NCBI GenBank assembly: GCA_028703645.1
Contig: JAQVML010000053.1
Location: 1-7,369 of the forward strand
Reading direction: 5' to 3'
Length of the DNA stretch: 7,369 bases
Source: Eubacteriales bacterium
GTDB taxonomy: Bacteria; Bacillota; Clostridia; Christensenellales; CAG-138
The notes under the pieces were generated by a model, which made no database searches, had not been told where the DNA came from, and was given only the letters and a program-made list of their open reading frames with translations. Positions 1 through 6,445 of this stretch are shown here, in pieces; position 1 is the first letter of the stretch, and each line of letters begins with the position of its first letter. A program made the translations under genes and the position numbers.

Positions 1-769
1 AAACGGGAATGCAAGCGCCGCAGCGGGTGCAGGTTGTTTCGTCGATCACGGCGACGCCTTTGACCACCTTGATGGATTCCGTCGGGCAAGCCTTTTCGCA
101 GCGTTTGCAGCCAACACAGGCGGTTTTGCATTGCAGCCGCGCGATGCGGCCAATCGCCTCGTTGCGGCACATCACGACCACGGTCTGATCCTTTGGCATC
201 ATCTGAATGATGTTGCGCGGACAAACGCCAACGCACATGCCGCAGCCGGTGCAAACGTCGTCGTCAATCACGGCGATGCCGTCCACCAGCGAAATCGCGT
301 CAAACGCGCAAACGGAGACGCACTCTCCAAACCCAACGCAGCCAAACTCGCAAGCATTCGGGCCGCCCGCGATGCTGCTGACCGCGCGGCAGGAATGCAC
401 GCCGCTGTAGTCATAACGTGTGGTGACACGTTCGCAGTCTCCCTGGCAGCGGACGCGCGCGACCATTGGCTCCTGCGCTTCCGCGCTTACGCCCATGATG
501 GCGGCAATTGCTTTCACGGTCTTCGTGCCGCCGGGCGTGCAGGCATTCGCCGCCGCTTCCCCGCGCACAACCGCTGCTGCATATGCATCGCATCCGGCAT
601 AGCCGCAAGCGCCGCAGTTCGCGCCCGCGACCACCGAGCGCACCGCGCTGACCCGCTCGTCCACCTCGACGGCAAACTTTTTATCCGCAAGCCCCAATAC
701 GATTCCAAAGAGGATGCCGAGCCCACCGAGAGCCGCAATCGCATATAAAATCGGCAGATATTGAGCCAT
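1..769 (-). CDS. rnfB: RnfB, ferredoxin-type iron-sulfur subunit of the Rnf complex (3' end cut by window)
   Basis: RnfB is the ferredoxin-facing subunit of the Rnf ferredoxin:NAD+ oxidoreductase. It takes electrons from reduced ferredoxin on the cytoplasmic side and passes them into the membrane part. The reading frame is open from the ATG at 769 to the window edge (256 codons, no stop). Residues 4-27 form the N-terminal membrane anchor. The RnfB-type four-Cys Fe-S domain follows (C52, C55, C60, C77). Paired ferredoxin motifs come next: C140/C144/C150/C154 with C173/C176/C179/C183, then C218/C221/C224/C228 with C247/C250/C253, where the edge cuts the last motif. This long multi-cluster layout is typical of clostridial RnfB and longer than the proteobacterial form. 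The ATG lies 3 nt after the rnfA stop, with only a weak G-rich Shine-Dalgarno (GGGGGTG, about 10 nt upstream), so translation is probably coupled to rnfA. C154 is followed by Ala instead of the usual Pro. Identification is secure; only the C-terminus is missing. Confidence 0.96.
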   Translation of the reverse strand, partial: MAQYLPILYAIAALGGLGILFGIVLGLADKKFAVEVDERVSAVRSVVAGANCGACGYAGCDAYAAAVVRGEAAANACTPGGTKTVKAIAAIMGVSAEAQEPMVARVRCQGDCERVTTRYDYSGVHSCRAVSSIAGGPNACEFGCVGFGECVSVCAFDAISLVDGIAVIDDDVCTGCGMCVGVCPRNIIQMMPKDQTVVVMCRNEAIGRIARLQCKTACVGCKRCEKACPTESIKVVKGVAVIDETTCTRCGACIPV

Positions 770-772
770 AGC

Positions 773-1369
773 TTACATCACCCCCGCGAACATGTTGGAA
801 AAGCCCAGAAACGCGATGCTCATCAGCCCCGCGATCACCAGCGAGATGGGAAATCCCTTCAGCGCGGGCGCGATCTTCGCCGTCTCCAGTCGCTCGCGAA
901 CCCCCGCCATCAGCACGATCGCCACGAGGAAGCCCAGCGCGCCAAACGTACCGTTGAGCACCGAATAAAGCAGGTTGTATCCTTCCGTGATGTTGAGAAT
1001 CGTTACGCCGAGCACGGCGCAGTTCGTCGTAATCAGCGGCAGGTAGATACCCAGCGCGCTATACAGGGACGGCGCGGATTTCTTGAGGAACATCTCCACC
1101 ACCTGCACGAGCGAGGCGATGACGAGAATGAACGCGATGGTGTTTAAATACGCAAGATTGAGCGGAATGAGCAGATAGTAGTACACGAAGTACGTAAACA
1201 AGCTCGCCAGCGCCATAACAAACGTAACCGCAAGGCCCATGCCAAAGGCGGTCTCAACCTTGTTGGAAACGCCTAGAAACGGGCAAACGCCAAGAAAGCG
1301 CGAGAAGATGTAGTTATTGGTCAGCACACAGCTGAACATGAATAGTAAAACCTTGACGATGGGGTTCAT
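773..1369 (-). CDS. rnfA: RnfA, integral membrane subunit of the Rnf complex
   Basis: RnfA is a polytopic membrane protein that pairs with RnfE in the ion-translocating core. In the related NqrD/NqrE pair, four conserved cysteines, two per subunit, hold an iron or [2Fe-2S] centre within the membrane. Here the Cys are visible as C29 in LGVCPFLGVS and C117 in TTNCAVLG. The protein has 198 residues, close to the family norm, with about six hydrophobic segments (roughly 5-25, 40-62, 70-92, 103-122, 135-156 and 173-194) and short charged loops such as GVRERLE near 156-162. The ATG overlaps the rnfE stop by 4 nt (ATGA). An AAGGAGG Shine-Dalgarno lies about 10 nt upstream, inside rnfE. The overlap and the motifs make the start and the call firm. 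RnfA resembles RnfE, but the NCAVLG motif and the position in the operon separate them. Confidence 0.97.
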   Translation of the reverse strand: MNPIVKVLLFMFSCVLTNNYIFSRFLGVCPFLGVSNKVETAFGMGLAVTFVMALASLFTYFVYYYLLIPLNLAYLNTIAFILVIASLVQVVEMFLKKSAPSLYSALGIYLPLITTNCAVLGVTILNITEGYNLLYSVLNGTFGALGFLVAIVLMAGVRERLETAKIAPALKGFPISLVIAGLMSIAFLGFSNMFAGVM

Positions 1370-1995
1370 TCGCTCTTCGCCTCCTTCCGTTTACCGACGC
1401 GCATGCTCACGGCGTTGAACACCGCAAGCAGCAGACCAAACACGATAAATCCGCCCGCAGGCAGGATCAGAAGGAGCATTGGCTGATAGCCGCTGCCAAA
1501 CACCGTCTGGCCAAAGAGCGTGCCGTTGCCGAGCAGTTCGCGAATGCTGCCGATCAGCGTGAGCGCAACGGTGAAACCGATGCCCATGCCGATACCGTCC
1601 ACCGCGCTGTGCAGCACCGGATTCTTGCTTGCGAACGCTTCCGCGCGCGCAAGGATGATGCAGTTGACCACGATCAGCGGCAGGAAGATGCCGAGGCTCT
1701 GGTAGAGCGCGGGCAGAAACGCATTCATAAACATCTGCACCATGGTGACAAACGTGCAGATGACGATGATGAACGACGGAATGCGAATCTTGTCCGGAAT
1801 GAAGTTGCGAAGCAGCGAAATCACGACGTTGGAACCCACGAGCACAAACGTTGCCGCAGCGCCCATACCGATTCCGTTGGATGCGCTCGTGGTCACCGCC
1901 ATTGTGGGGCAGGTACCGAGCACGAGACGGAACGTCGGGTTCTCGGTGATCAAGCCATTGAAGAATACGCTTTTGAGTGATGGTCTCTGTTCCAT
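1366..1995 (-). CDS. rnfE: RnfE, integral membrane subunit of the Rnf complex
   Basis: RnfE is the partner of RnfA in the membrane core of Rnf and is homologous to NqrD. The 209-residue protein shows the RnfE/NqrD signatures: N-terminal LITENPTFRLVLGTCP with C29, and NCIILARAEAFASKN with C112. These two Cys are expected to share the intramembrane iron centre with the two Cys of RnfA. About six transmembrane segments are visible (near 22-42, 45-64, 72-94, 99-118, 130-150 and 171-195), and the C-terminus is short and basic (GKRKEAKSE). The ATG comes 4 nt after the rnfG stop. GGAGGG is 8 nt upstream and overlaps the last codons of rnfG, so the start is well supported and probably translationally coupled. 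The stop overlaps the rnfA start by 4 nt. No residue looks aberrant. Confidence 0.97.
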   Translation of the reverse strand: MEQRPSLKSVFFNGLITENPTFRLVLGTCPTMAVTTSASNGIGMGAAATFVLVGSNVVISLLRNFIPDKIRIPSFIIVICTFVTMVQMFMNAFLPALYQSLGIFLPLIVVNCIILARAEAFASKNPVLHSAVDGIGMGIGFTVALTLIGSIRELLGNGTLFGQTVFGSGYQPMLLLILPAGGFIVFGLLLAVFNAVSMRVGKRKEAKSE

Positions 1996-1999
1996 TTGC

Positions 2000-2551
2000 T
2001 TATCCCTCCGTAGGCGGTGTGAGCCCGCCCAGCGCGAGTACCGCGCTGTTGACCGCCTTGGTCACCGCGCGGGATGTGATGGTTGCCGAAGTGATGGCGT
2101 CGATCTCGCCGCCATCTTTTTTGATCGCGATCGGGGAAGATTTCCCGATATACTGTTCGGAAAACCAGGCTTCTTTGGCGCGCGCGCCCAAGCCTGCCGT
2201 CTCCGAAAAGCTCGATCCGCCGACCGAGATGCCCGTGATTACGCTGTCGTTATCCAAGCCGACCGTAATCTCGATTTCGCCGCCATAGCCTTTTGTAACG
2301 ATGGTTCCGGTCTTGCCGACCAGTTTTCCGCTTGCGTCATAGCCCGCAAACGCATCCTTGAGCTCTTGCGGCGCGGTCAGTTGTGTAAAATCTTGCGCGT
2401 TCGGCAGTACGGCGCGGCGGGCGGCTTCCGCCGCCTTGACCTGCTGCTCCGCAATTGCGCCGGATGTGACCATGTTGGTCAGCCCAAGCGCGAGACCCGC
2501 AACCGCGGCGAGCAGAAAGAGCTTTAGACCGAGAATGATGATTTTACGCAC
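2000..2551 (-). CDS. rnfG: RnfG, covalent-FMN electron-transfer subunit of the Rnf complex
   Basis: RnfG is a membrane-anchored extracytoplasmic flavoprotein, homologous to NqrC, that carries FMN bound through a phosphoester to a Thr. The 183-residue protein has one N-terminal transmembrane segment (about 5-27) followed by an FMN-binding domain. Recognisable parts are GYGGEIEITVGLD (88-100), SETAGLGARA (116-125) and the flavinylation motif DAITSAT (151-157), which makes T157 the expected FMN site, followed by ITSRAVTKAVNSA. The SETAGLG segment has Ala where SETPGLG is usual, a mild deviation. Attachment would need an ApbE-type flavin transferase, which is not in this window. The start is GTG at 2551, overlapping the end of rnfD by 8 nt. 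It is chosen because GGGGAGG lies about 9 nt upstream and because MRKIIILGLKLFLL is a normal RnfG N-terminus. Only 4 nt separate the stop from rnfE. Confidence 0.96.
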   Translation of the reverse strand: MRKIIILGLKLFLLAAVAGLALGLTNMVTSGAIAEQQVKAAEAARRAVLPNAQDFTQLTAPQELKDAFAGYDASGKLVGKTGTIVTKGYGGEIEITVGLDNDSVITGISVGGSSFSETAGLGARAKEAWFSEQYIGKSSPIAIKKDGGEIDAITSATITSRAVTKAVNSAVLALGGLTPPTEG

Positions 2552-3524
2552 GCGCTTTCACCTCCCCGTAAATTCTGCCGCGCGTCATACGATCGATGAG
2601 CGGAGTCAAAATATTCATGATCAGGATGCCGTAAGTCGTCCCTTCCGGATATCCGCCAAATGCGCGAATCAGCGCAATGAGGAGTCCTGCACCGGCAGCA
2701 AATATCATCTGGCCCTTGTGCGTCATGGGGCAGGTGACATAATCCGTCGCCATGAACACCGCGCCGAAGAGCACGCTGCCAATCAGCACATTCTGCAGCG
2801 GATCTCCGCCGAAGAGCCACGTGAAAAGCATGAATGAAGCAATCATCGTCACGGGAATGTGCCAGGTAATCGTCTTGCGAATCAGCAGATAGGCAAGACC
2901 CAGCAGAATGGCAATCTTGCTCACTTCGCCGATGCAACCCGGAATGCGGCCGATGAGCAGATCCAGCGTCGAGGGCACCACGAGGCCATTGACCGTCGCG
3001 CCGGAAACGGCGTTTGCGCCGACATCCGCCAGTTGTTGAAAAATGGACAGCGGAGTCGCGCTGGAAACCGCGTCAAACGGCGTTACATAGGCGGCCCCGC
3101 TCATGAGCGCGGGCCAACTTGCGAGCAGCACCGCACGCGCGGAGAGCGCGGGATTGACAAAGTTGTCTCCAATGCCGCCGAAGAGTTGCTTGACCAGCAG
3201 AATCGCAACCGCGCTGCCGACGACAAGCATCCACCACGGCGCGGTAGAAGGCACATTCATGGCTAAGATGATGCCCGTGACCACGGCGGAGAGGTCGTTG
3301 ATCGTAATCGGGCGGCGGAAGATGACTTCGCTGAGAAATTCAAATCCGACGCAGCTCACAACGCAGATGATCACCACGCGCGCCGCGCTCCAGCCAAAGA
3401 GCCAAACACCCGCGAGCACCGTCGGCATCAGCGCCGCGATGACGTCCATCATCAGCACGGATGTGGTATCTTTCGAAAAGATATGGGGCGCTAAGGATGC
3501 GATAAATCGTTTGTTCGTTTCCAT
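2544..3524 (-). CDS. rnfD: RnfD, flavinylated integral membrane subunit of the Rnf complex
   Basis: RnfD is homologous to NqrB. It is a polytopic membrane protein with a covalently bound FMN and belongs to the ion-translocating core. The 326-residue protein starts with the typical SLAPHIFSKDTTSVLMMDVIAAL and has about eight to ten hydrophobic segments. Family landmarks include FRRPITINDLSAVVTGIILAMNVPSTAPWW (69-98), FGGIGDNFVNPALSARA (115-131), ATDYVTCPMT (259-268) and the end motif GYPEGTTYGILIMN (291-304). The likely FMN site is T157 in DAVSSATPL (151-159), matching the Dxx[S/T]xAT pattern. A second SGAT sequence (174-177) lacks the leading Asp. The ATG is preceded by AGGAGG at the end of rnfC with 8 nt spacing, and the rnfC stop is 5 nt away. 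The 3' end overlaps rnfG by 8 nt. The call is firm. Confidence 0.97.
   Translation of the reverse strand: METNKRFIASLAPHIFSKDTTSVLMMDVIAALMPTVLAGVWLFGWSAARVVIICVVSCVGFEFLSEVIFRRPITINDLSAVVTGIILAMNVPSTAPWWMLVVGSAVAILLVKQLFGGIGDNFVNPALSARAVLLASWPALMSGAAYVTPFDAVSSATPLSIFQQLADVGANAVSGATVNGLVVPSTLDLLIGRIPGCIGEVSKIAILLGLAYLLIRKTITWHIPVTMIASFMLFTWLFGGDPLQNVLIGSVLFGAVFMATDYVTCPMTHKGQMIFAAGAGLLIALIRAFGGYPEGTTYGILIMNILTPLIDRMTRGRIYGEVKARA
2561..2567 (-). promoter_or_regulatory. Shine-Dalgarno that decides the GTG start of rnfG
   Basis: On the minus strand this reads GGGGAGG and is followed by TGAAAGCGC and then GTG at 2551. It lies inside the last codons of rnfD. The strong match and workable spacing support the GTG initiation and the 8-nt rnfD/rnfG overlap. 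Confidence 0.75.
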
Positions 3525-3529
3525 ATGCG

Positions 3530-4852
3530 TTACCTCCTCGCCTTTGCGGCCAAGTCTTCTCTCGCCGATTTAAAGCTGGAGGAGAGATAGCGCCGCGCGG
3601 GGCAGATATAAGAGCAGGCGCCGCAAAGAACGCAATCCAGAAGTCCGTGCTGCTTGGCGCTGTCCGTGTCGCGTTTGTCGAGGTCCGATCTCATCAGGTA
3701 GGGATGCAGTCCGATCGGGCAAACGTGGACGCAGCGTGCGCAGCGAATGCATGCGCTCTCCTCCACGGCCTTTGCCTGTTTCTCATCGAACACAACGATG
3801 CCGTTTGTGGCCTTCGTGACCGTGACTTCCAAATTCGCGGCGCAAAGCCCCGTCATGGGTCCGCCCGCGAACACCTTGCTCGCGCCTTCGATCAAACCGC
3901 CGCAGGCATTGATTGCGTCCTCATAGCGAGTGCCCACGCGCAGAAGCAGGTTGCTCGGTTCTTTGACCCCGCAGGTCACGGTTGTAATGCGCTCAACCAG
4001 AGGCTTGCCCAGCGCGACCGCCTCGTAGATTGCGGCGGCGGTGCTGACGTTGAACACCAGCGCACCCGCATCCAGCGGCAGCTTGCCGCGCGGCACTTCG
4101 CGGCCGGTCACGACGTGGATCAGCTGCTTTTCCGAGCCTTGCGGATATTTTGTCTTCAGCGGCAAAACGGAAATCTGCTCTTCGCCGGCTGTTGCCTTCC
4201 GCATGCTCTCAATCGCGTCCGGCTTGTTCGATTCCACCGCGATCACGGCGCGGGAAACGCCCGTCGCGCGAAGAATAAGCTTGATTCCGGCAACGATTCG
4301 TTCGCTGTGTTCCAGCATCATGCGGTGGTCGGCGGTCAGGTACGGCTCGCACTCCGCGCCGTTTAAGATGATCGTGTCCGCCTGCTTGCCTTCGGGAATC
4401 GTCAGCTTGACATGCGTCGGAAACGCGGCGCCGCCCATGCCGCAGATGCCCGCGTTTCTCACCGCGGCGACGATCTCGGCGGGGGTTACGGTTTCAACAT
4501 CCCGCGGCTCCAGCGCCACCCATTCATCCGCATGATCGTTTTGAATGCCAATGCAAATCTCGGGTTTGCTGCGAAGCAATTGGCGCTCTTCTACGAACAG
4601 TACCTCGCCCGAAACGCTCGCATGAACCGGCAAGCCAAAGCCGCCGACCGGGGTAGCGATGACTTCACCGACCAACACGCGCTGGCCTTTTGCCACGCAG
4701 GGCGCACTCGGCGCACCGAGATGCATGCCGACGGGGATGACGACGACATCCGTCATCACCTTGCGGATGGGGCATGCCTGCGTCAGCGGCTTTCCTTCAC
4801 CAATGTGGTGAAGTGGGTGAACGCCGCCTCGAAACGTGTTCCTCAATACCAT
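3530..4852 (-). CDS. rnfC: RnfC, NADH/NAD+-site and iron-sulfur subunit of the Rnf complex
   Basis: RnfC is the peripheral cytoplasmic subunit where NAD+ is reduced (or NADH oxidised), using FMN and two [4Fe-4S] clusters. The 440-residue protein begins in the usual way with TFRGGVHP. A barrel-sandwich N-terminal region follows (about 30-90, with VPV-type lipoyl-like turns and HASVSGEV). The complex I 51-kDa-like FMN/NAD domain (about 120-265) contains GMGGAAFPTHVKL (138-150), LNGAECEPYLTADHRMM (163-179) and KYPQGSEKQLI (235-245). An SLBB-like segment follows (about 268-315). The C-terminal ferredoxin region has C368/C371/C374/C378 and C407/C410/C413/C417. The C-terminus ends soon after the second cluster, so this is the short form without the long repeat tail of gammaproteobacterial RnfC. 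The ATG at 4852 has a modest AAGGCAGG sequence just upstream. It is the first gene of the operon. The redox motifs are complete. Confidence 0.97.
   Translation of the reverse strand: MVLRNTFRGGVHPLHHIGEGKPLTQACPIRKVMTDVVVIPVGMHLGAPSAPCVAKGQRVLVGEVIATPVGGFGLPVHASVSGEVLFVEERQLLRSKPEICIGIQNDHADEWVALEPRDVETVTPAEIVAAVRNAGICGMGGAAFPTHVKLTIPEGKQADTIILNGAECEPYLTADHRMMLEHSERIVAGIKLILRATGVSRAVIAVESNKPDAIESMRKATAGEEQISVLPLKTKYPQGSEKQLIHVVTGREVPRGKLPLDAGALVFNVSTAAAIYEAVALGKPLVERITTVTCGVKEPSNLLLRVGTRYEDAINACGGLIEGASKVFAGGPMTGLCAANLEVTVTKATNGIVVFDEKQAKAVEESACIRCARCVHVCPIGLHPYLMRSDLDKRDTDSAKQHGLLDCVLCGACSYICPARRYLSSSFKSAREDLAAKARR
3533..3538 (-). promoter_or_regulatory. Consensus Shine-Dalgarno of rnfD inside the rnfC end
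   Basis: The last two Arg codons of rnfC read AGGAGG on the minus strand and serve as a perfect ribosome binding site 8 nt before the rnfD ATG. The coding end of one subunit therefore doubles as the initiation signal of the next. Confidence 0.85.
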
Positions 4853-4872
4853 ACACCTGCCTTATCAATTGA

Positions 4873-4892
4873 TGGCGCAAATAAAAGCGCCA
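4873..4892 (-). promoter_or_regulatory. Small hairpin in the rnfC leader
   Basis: The arms TGGCGC and GCGCCA are perfect complements around an 8-nt A/T-only loop, ending 20 nt before the rnfC ATG. The structure lies just upstream of the weak ribosome binding site and could affect translation or mRNA stability. No T-run follows, so it is not a terminator. The function is unknown. Confidence 0.4.
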
Positions 4893-4986
4893 CGTTGTCT
4901 GAATCAATATCCCAATGCGAAAGAAACTCGCTCTTGATCGAACTTGGGATGAGCTTAGTTTGAGATACAGAAAACAAAAAGCCGGA

Positions 4987-4998
4987 CGGATCGATCCG
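4987..4998. repeat. 12-bp perfect palindrome CGGATCGATCCG in the rnf promoter region
   Basis: The 12 bases are a perfect inverted repeat without spacer. It sits about 5-17 nt downstream of the predicted rnf transcription start, a common place for a repressor operator. As RNA it could form only a 4-bp stem with a TCGA loop. I do not recognise it as the site of a named regulator. Confidence 0.4.
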
Positions 4999-5010
4999 CT
5001 AGCCTCATTT

Positions 5011-5039
5011 AGTATAAGGGACGAATCTGCAAAAGTACA
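5011..5039 (-). promoter_or_regulatory. Candidate sigma-A promoter of the rnf operon
   Basis: On the minus strand TATACT (5016-5011) is a 5/6 match to TATAAT. At 17-nt spacing the upstream hexamer is TGTACT (5039-5034), only 3/6 to TTGACA, so the -35 is poor. The predicted start is near 5004. It is the best -10 I found between the upstream terminator and rnfC. Confidence 0.4.
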
Positions 5040-5170
5040 GATTGTTCTGCTTTATTTTGTTGATTTTACTTAACATTTTCGTCAAATACGATCGTTTCAG
5101 AAGCCAAAGCGGCATGCTTCTTCAGCAAATGCGAAAAACGTGTCCGCGCAGCCCGCTCGATTACTTCGTA

Positions 5171-5198
5171 GAAAAAGAACCGCCAGTTTGGCGGTTCT
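5171..5198 (-). terminator. Intrinsic terminator of the amidase-like gene
   Basis: A perfect 10-bp stem (AGAACCGCCA / TGGCGGTTCT, 5176-5185 and 5189-5198) has a 3-nt loop. On the minus strand a TTTTTC run follows directly. It begins 12 nt past the stop of the amidase-like gene and separates that gene from the rnf operon. There is no T-run on the plus-strand side, so it acts in one direction. Confidence 0.9.
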
Positions 5199-5210
5199 GT
5201 ATAGAGAGCC

Positions 5211-6086
5211 TTATTGATTGATGCCAAGGTATTTCATAATACCGTTGACAATGCCTTGTGCCATGGTCTTTTGAAACGCTTCGTCGTTGATCTTCTTATC
5301 CTCGGCAGAGTTGCTGATGTGGCCAAGGAACAGTGTGAAGACCGGTGCTTTCGTATTGTTGAGGAAGGTTTCATCCGTCTTGTCGATGACCGACTGATCG
5401 CCCACCAAGCGAAGCGACAACCCGGTTGCGTCAATATACGCATCCAGAACCGTTTGGGCCAGCTTGTCGCAGTCCGACTTCTTGTCGTGCTTATCCGGCA
5501 CCCAAGCCATTGCGCCGCGCGTATCGGAAGCCTTCACAAAGTTGCATTCGATGCGAATCGCGAACTCGACGTTTCCGTCGTTGAGAATCTTCGTGCGCTG
5601 ATCCGAGGTTTTATCGTCCTTCACGCTCGAGAGCGTGAACACGACGGTAGCGCCTTCCGCCTCCAGCTTTTCTTTGACCAGTGTCGCGACGGCAAAGTTC
5701 AGACGGTTTGCATAAACCTTTGTGGAGGTACCCTGAATCTTGGAGCTGTATCCGCGCGCGGGATCGATGCCAATGATGTGACCATCCAGCGCTTTGGGTG
5801 GCTCCTGCGTCGGTGTGGGCGTAGTCCCCGGTTCCAGCGTTGGCGAAGCCGTCGGCTGCATCGGATCGATCGTCGGCGACGGCGTTGCGGTAACCGGCGC
5901 AACTGTCGGCGCGGGCGATGGGGTTGCATGCGCAACCTGATAACTCACAATAGCGGGCGAAATCACGCCGGCAACCAGCGCGTAAGTGATGCCTGCAAGC
6001 AGAACCAGGATCATCGCGCACAGAATACCAAACGCAAGCGGATTATTGATGCGAAAAGTTCTCCTGCGCTTAACGATCTTTTTCAT
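5211..6086 (-). CDS. Membrane-anchored amidase_3-like protein with degenerate active site
   Basis: This is a 291-residue protein with a short basic cytoplasmic N-terminus (KKIVKRRR), one transmembrane anchor (about 15-41), a Pro/Thr-rich external linker (about 53-98, with repeated TPSP/SPT/TPTP units) and a C-terminal domain (about 102-290). The domain resembles N-acetylmuramoyl-L-alanine amidase type 3 (cell-wall hydrolase): IGIDPARGY corresponds to the family's DPGHGG, AIRIECN to SIHAN, and LFLGHISNSAED to VELGFISNPED. The scaffold is clear, but the zinc His of DPGHGG is R111, the His of SIHAN is E180, the catalytic Glu is F253, and no Glu occurs in the stretch (111-138) that should give the second ligand. 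I infer a non-hydrolytic, perhaps peptidoglycan-binding or regulatory, protein. The ATG at 6086 is chosen over an in-frame GTG at 6095 because GAGGTGGAG lies just before it. It is a single-gene unit with its own promoter and terminator. Confidence 0.75.
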   Translation of the reverse strand: MKKIVKRRRTFRINNPLAFGILCAMILVLLAGITYALVAGVISPAIVSYQVAHATPSPAPTVAPVTATPSPTIDPMQPTASPTLEPGTTPTPTQEPPKALDGHIIGIDPARGYSSKIQGTSTKVYANRLNFAVATLVKEKLEAEGATVVFTLSSVKDDKTSDQRTKILNDGNVEFAIRIECNFVKASDTRGAMAWVPDKHDKKSDCDKLAQTVLDAYIDATGLSLRLVGDQSVIDKTDETFLNNTKAPVFTLFLGHISNSAEDKKINDEAFQKTMAQGIVNGIMKYLGINQ

Positions 6087-6116
6087 GCTCTCCACCTCAG
6101 TCGTGCTATCATGAGT

Positions 6117-6125
6117 ATTGTAACA
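6117..6125 (-). promoter_or_regulatory. Extended -10 promoter of the amidase-like gene
   Basis: The minus strand reads TGTTACAAT: a TG dinucleotide, one base, then TACAAT (5/6 to TATAAT). The -35 region (GGTACT at 17 nt) is poor, as is usual for extended -10 promoters. Transcription would start near 6110, leaving a leader of about 24 nt that contains the ribosome binding site. Confidence 0.6.
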
Positions 6126-6445
6126 CGCTACTTCTAAAAAGTACCATAGGTAAACACAAGATTTTCAAATTTTCCACGTTTTTGTTGGAAAAATGTCATG
6201 ACTGCATCAAGTCGCGGCACGTACGATATGATATATGAAAATTGTGCGCGTCCTGACGCAGCCAGCATTTTTCAAGTGTGTATTGTCTATATCACTTGCC
6301 GCAAGACGCAAAAGTCTCTCTAGTGCTGTTGCAGCATTTTCACAATTGGTTGCGGCGGAAACACTTTTTTACACGTTTCAAAATAAACACGCTCCAAATC
6401 TGTTTTTTCTTACAGTGGGTCTTGAAGGTATGGGTAAAATCATCC
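6126..6445. other. AT-richer divergent intergenic region, no convincing gene
   Basis: This stretch lies between the two divergent genes and is clearly richer in A/T than its surroundings. A plus-strand frame of 71 codons (6235-6450) and an open in-frame extension upstream of the phospholipase gene exist. Neither has a ribosome binding site or recognisable protein sequence, so I do not call them genes. A 7-bp A/T-rich inverted repeat (6170-6176 with 6186-6192) is weak. The distal end contains the -35 of the phospholipase promoter. Nothing else was recognised. Confidence 0.5.

Larger units (their letters stand above)
4853..5170 (-). other. Leader and promoter region of the rnf operon, no gene seen
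   Basis: This gap between rnfC and the terminator of the upstream amidase-like gene is visibly richer in A/T than the genes around it. I see no credible coding sequence in either direction. The plus-strand frame that crosses it is the shadow of rnfC. It holds a candidate -10 box, two perfect palindromes (4864-4873, ATCAATTGAT; 4987-4998, CGGATCGATCCG), one small hairpin, and a T-rich stretch on the minus strand at 4970-4980. If the promoter call is right, rnf mRNA has an untranslated leader of about 150 nt. I did not recognise a known riboswitch or a Rex-type operator. Confidence 0.6.

Noticed and set aside
131..748. A 205-codon plus-strand frame opposite rnfB
   Set aside because: The minus strand encodes an unmistakable RnfB with all Cys motifs; the plus frame has low-complexity Ala/Arg/His content and no ribosome site.
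4970..4998. Palindrome plus T-rich run in the rnf leader as a terminator or attenuator
   Set aside because: The stem would be only 4 bp and is separated from the T-run by unpaired bases, too weak for intrinsic termination.
5080..5085. TTGACG on the minus strand as the -35 of an rnf promoter
   Set aside because: No acceptable -10 hexamer lies 16-19 nt downstream; the nearest A/T-rich hexamers are too close or too far.
6087..6095. GTG start three codons upstream for the amidase-like gene
   Set aside because: No Shine-Dalgarno precedes the GTG, while the purine-rich GAGGTGGAG sits properly before the ATG at 6086.
5214..6137. A 307-codon open frame on the plus strand opposite the amidase-like gene
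   Set aside because: It is exactly antisense to a gene with promoter, ribosome site and terminator. Its protein is rich in Arg, His and Cys without recognisable motifs, as expected for a shadow frame in GC-rich DNA.
6170..6192. Inverted repeat TTTTCCA/TGGAAAA as a terminator or operator
   Set aside because: It is a short, A/T-rich stem with a 9-nt loop between two divergent genes, with no gene to terminate; similar repeats arise by chance in AT-rich spacers.
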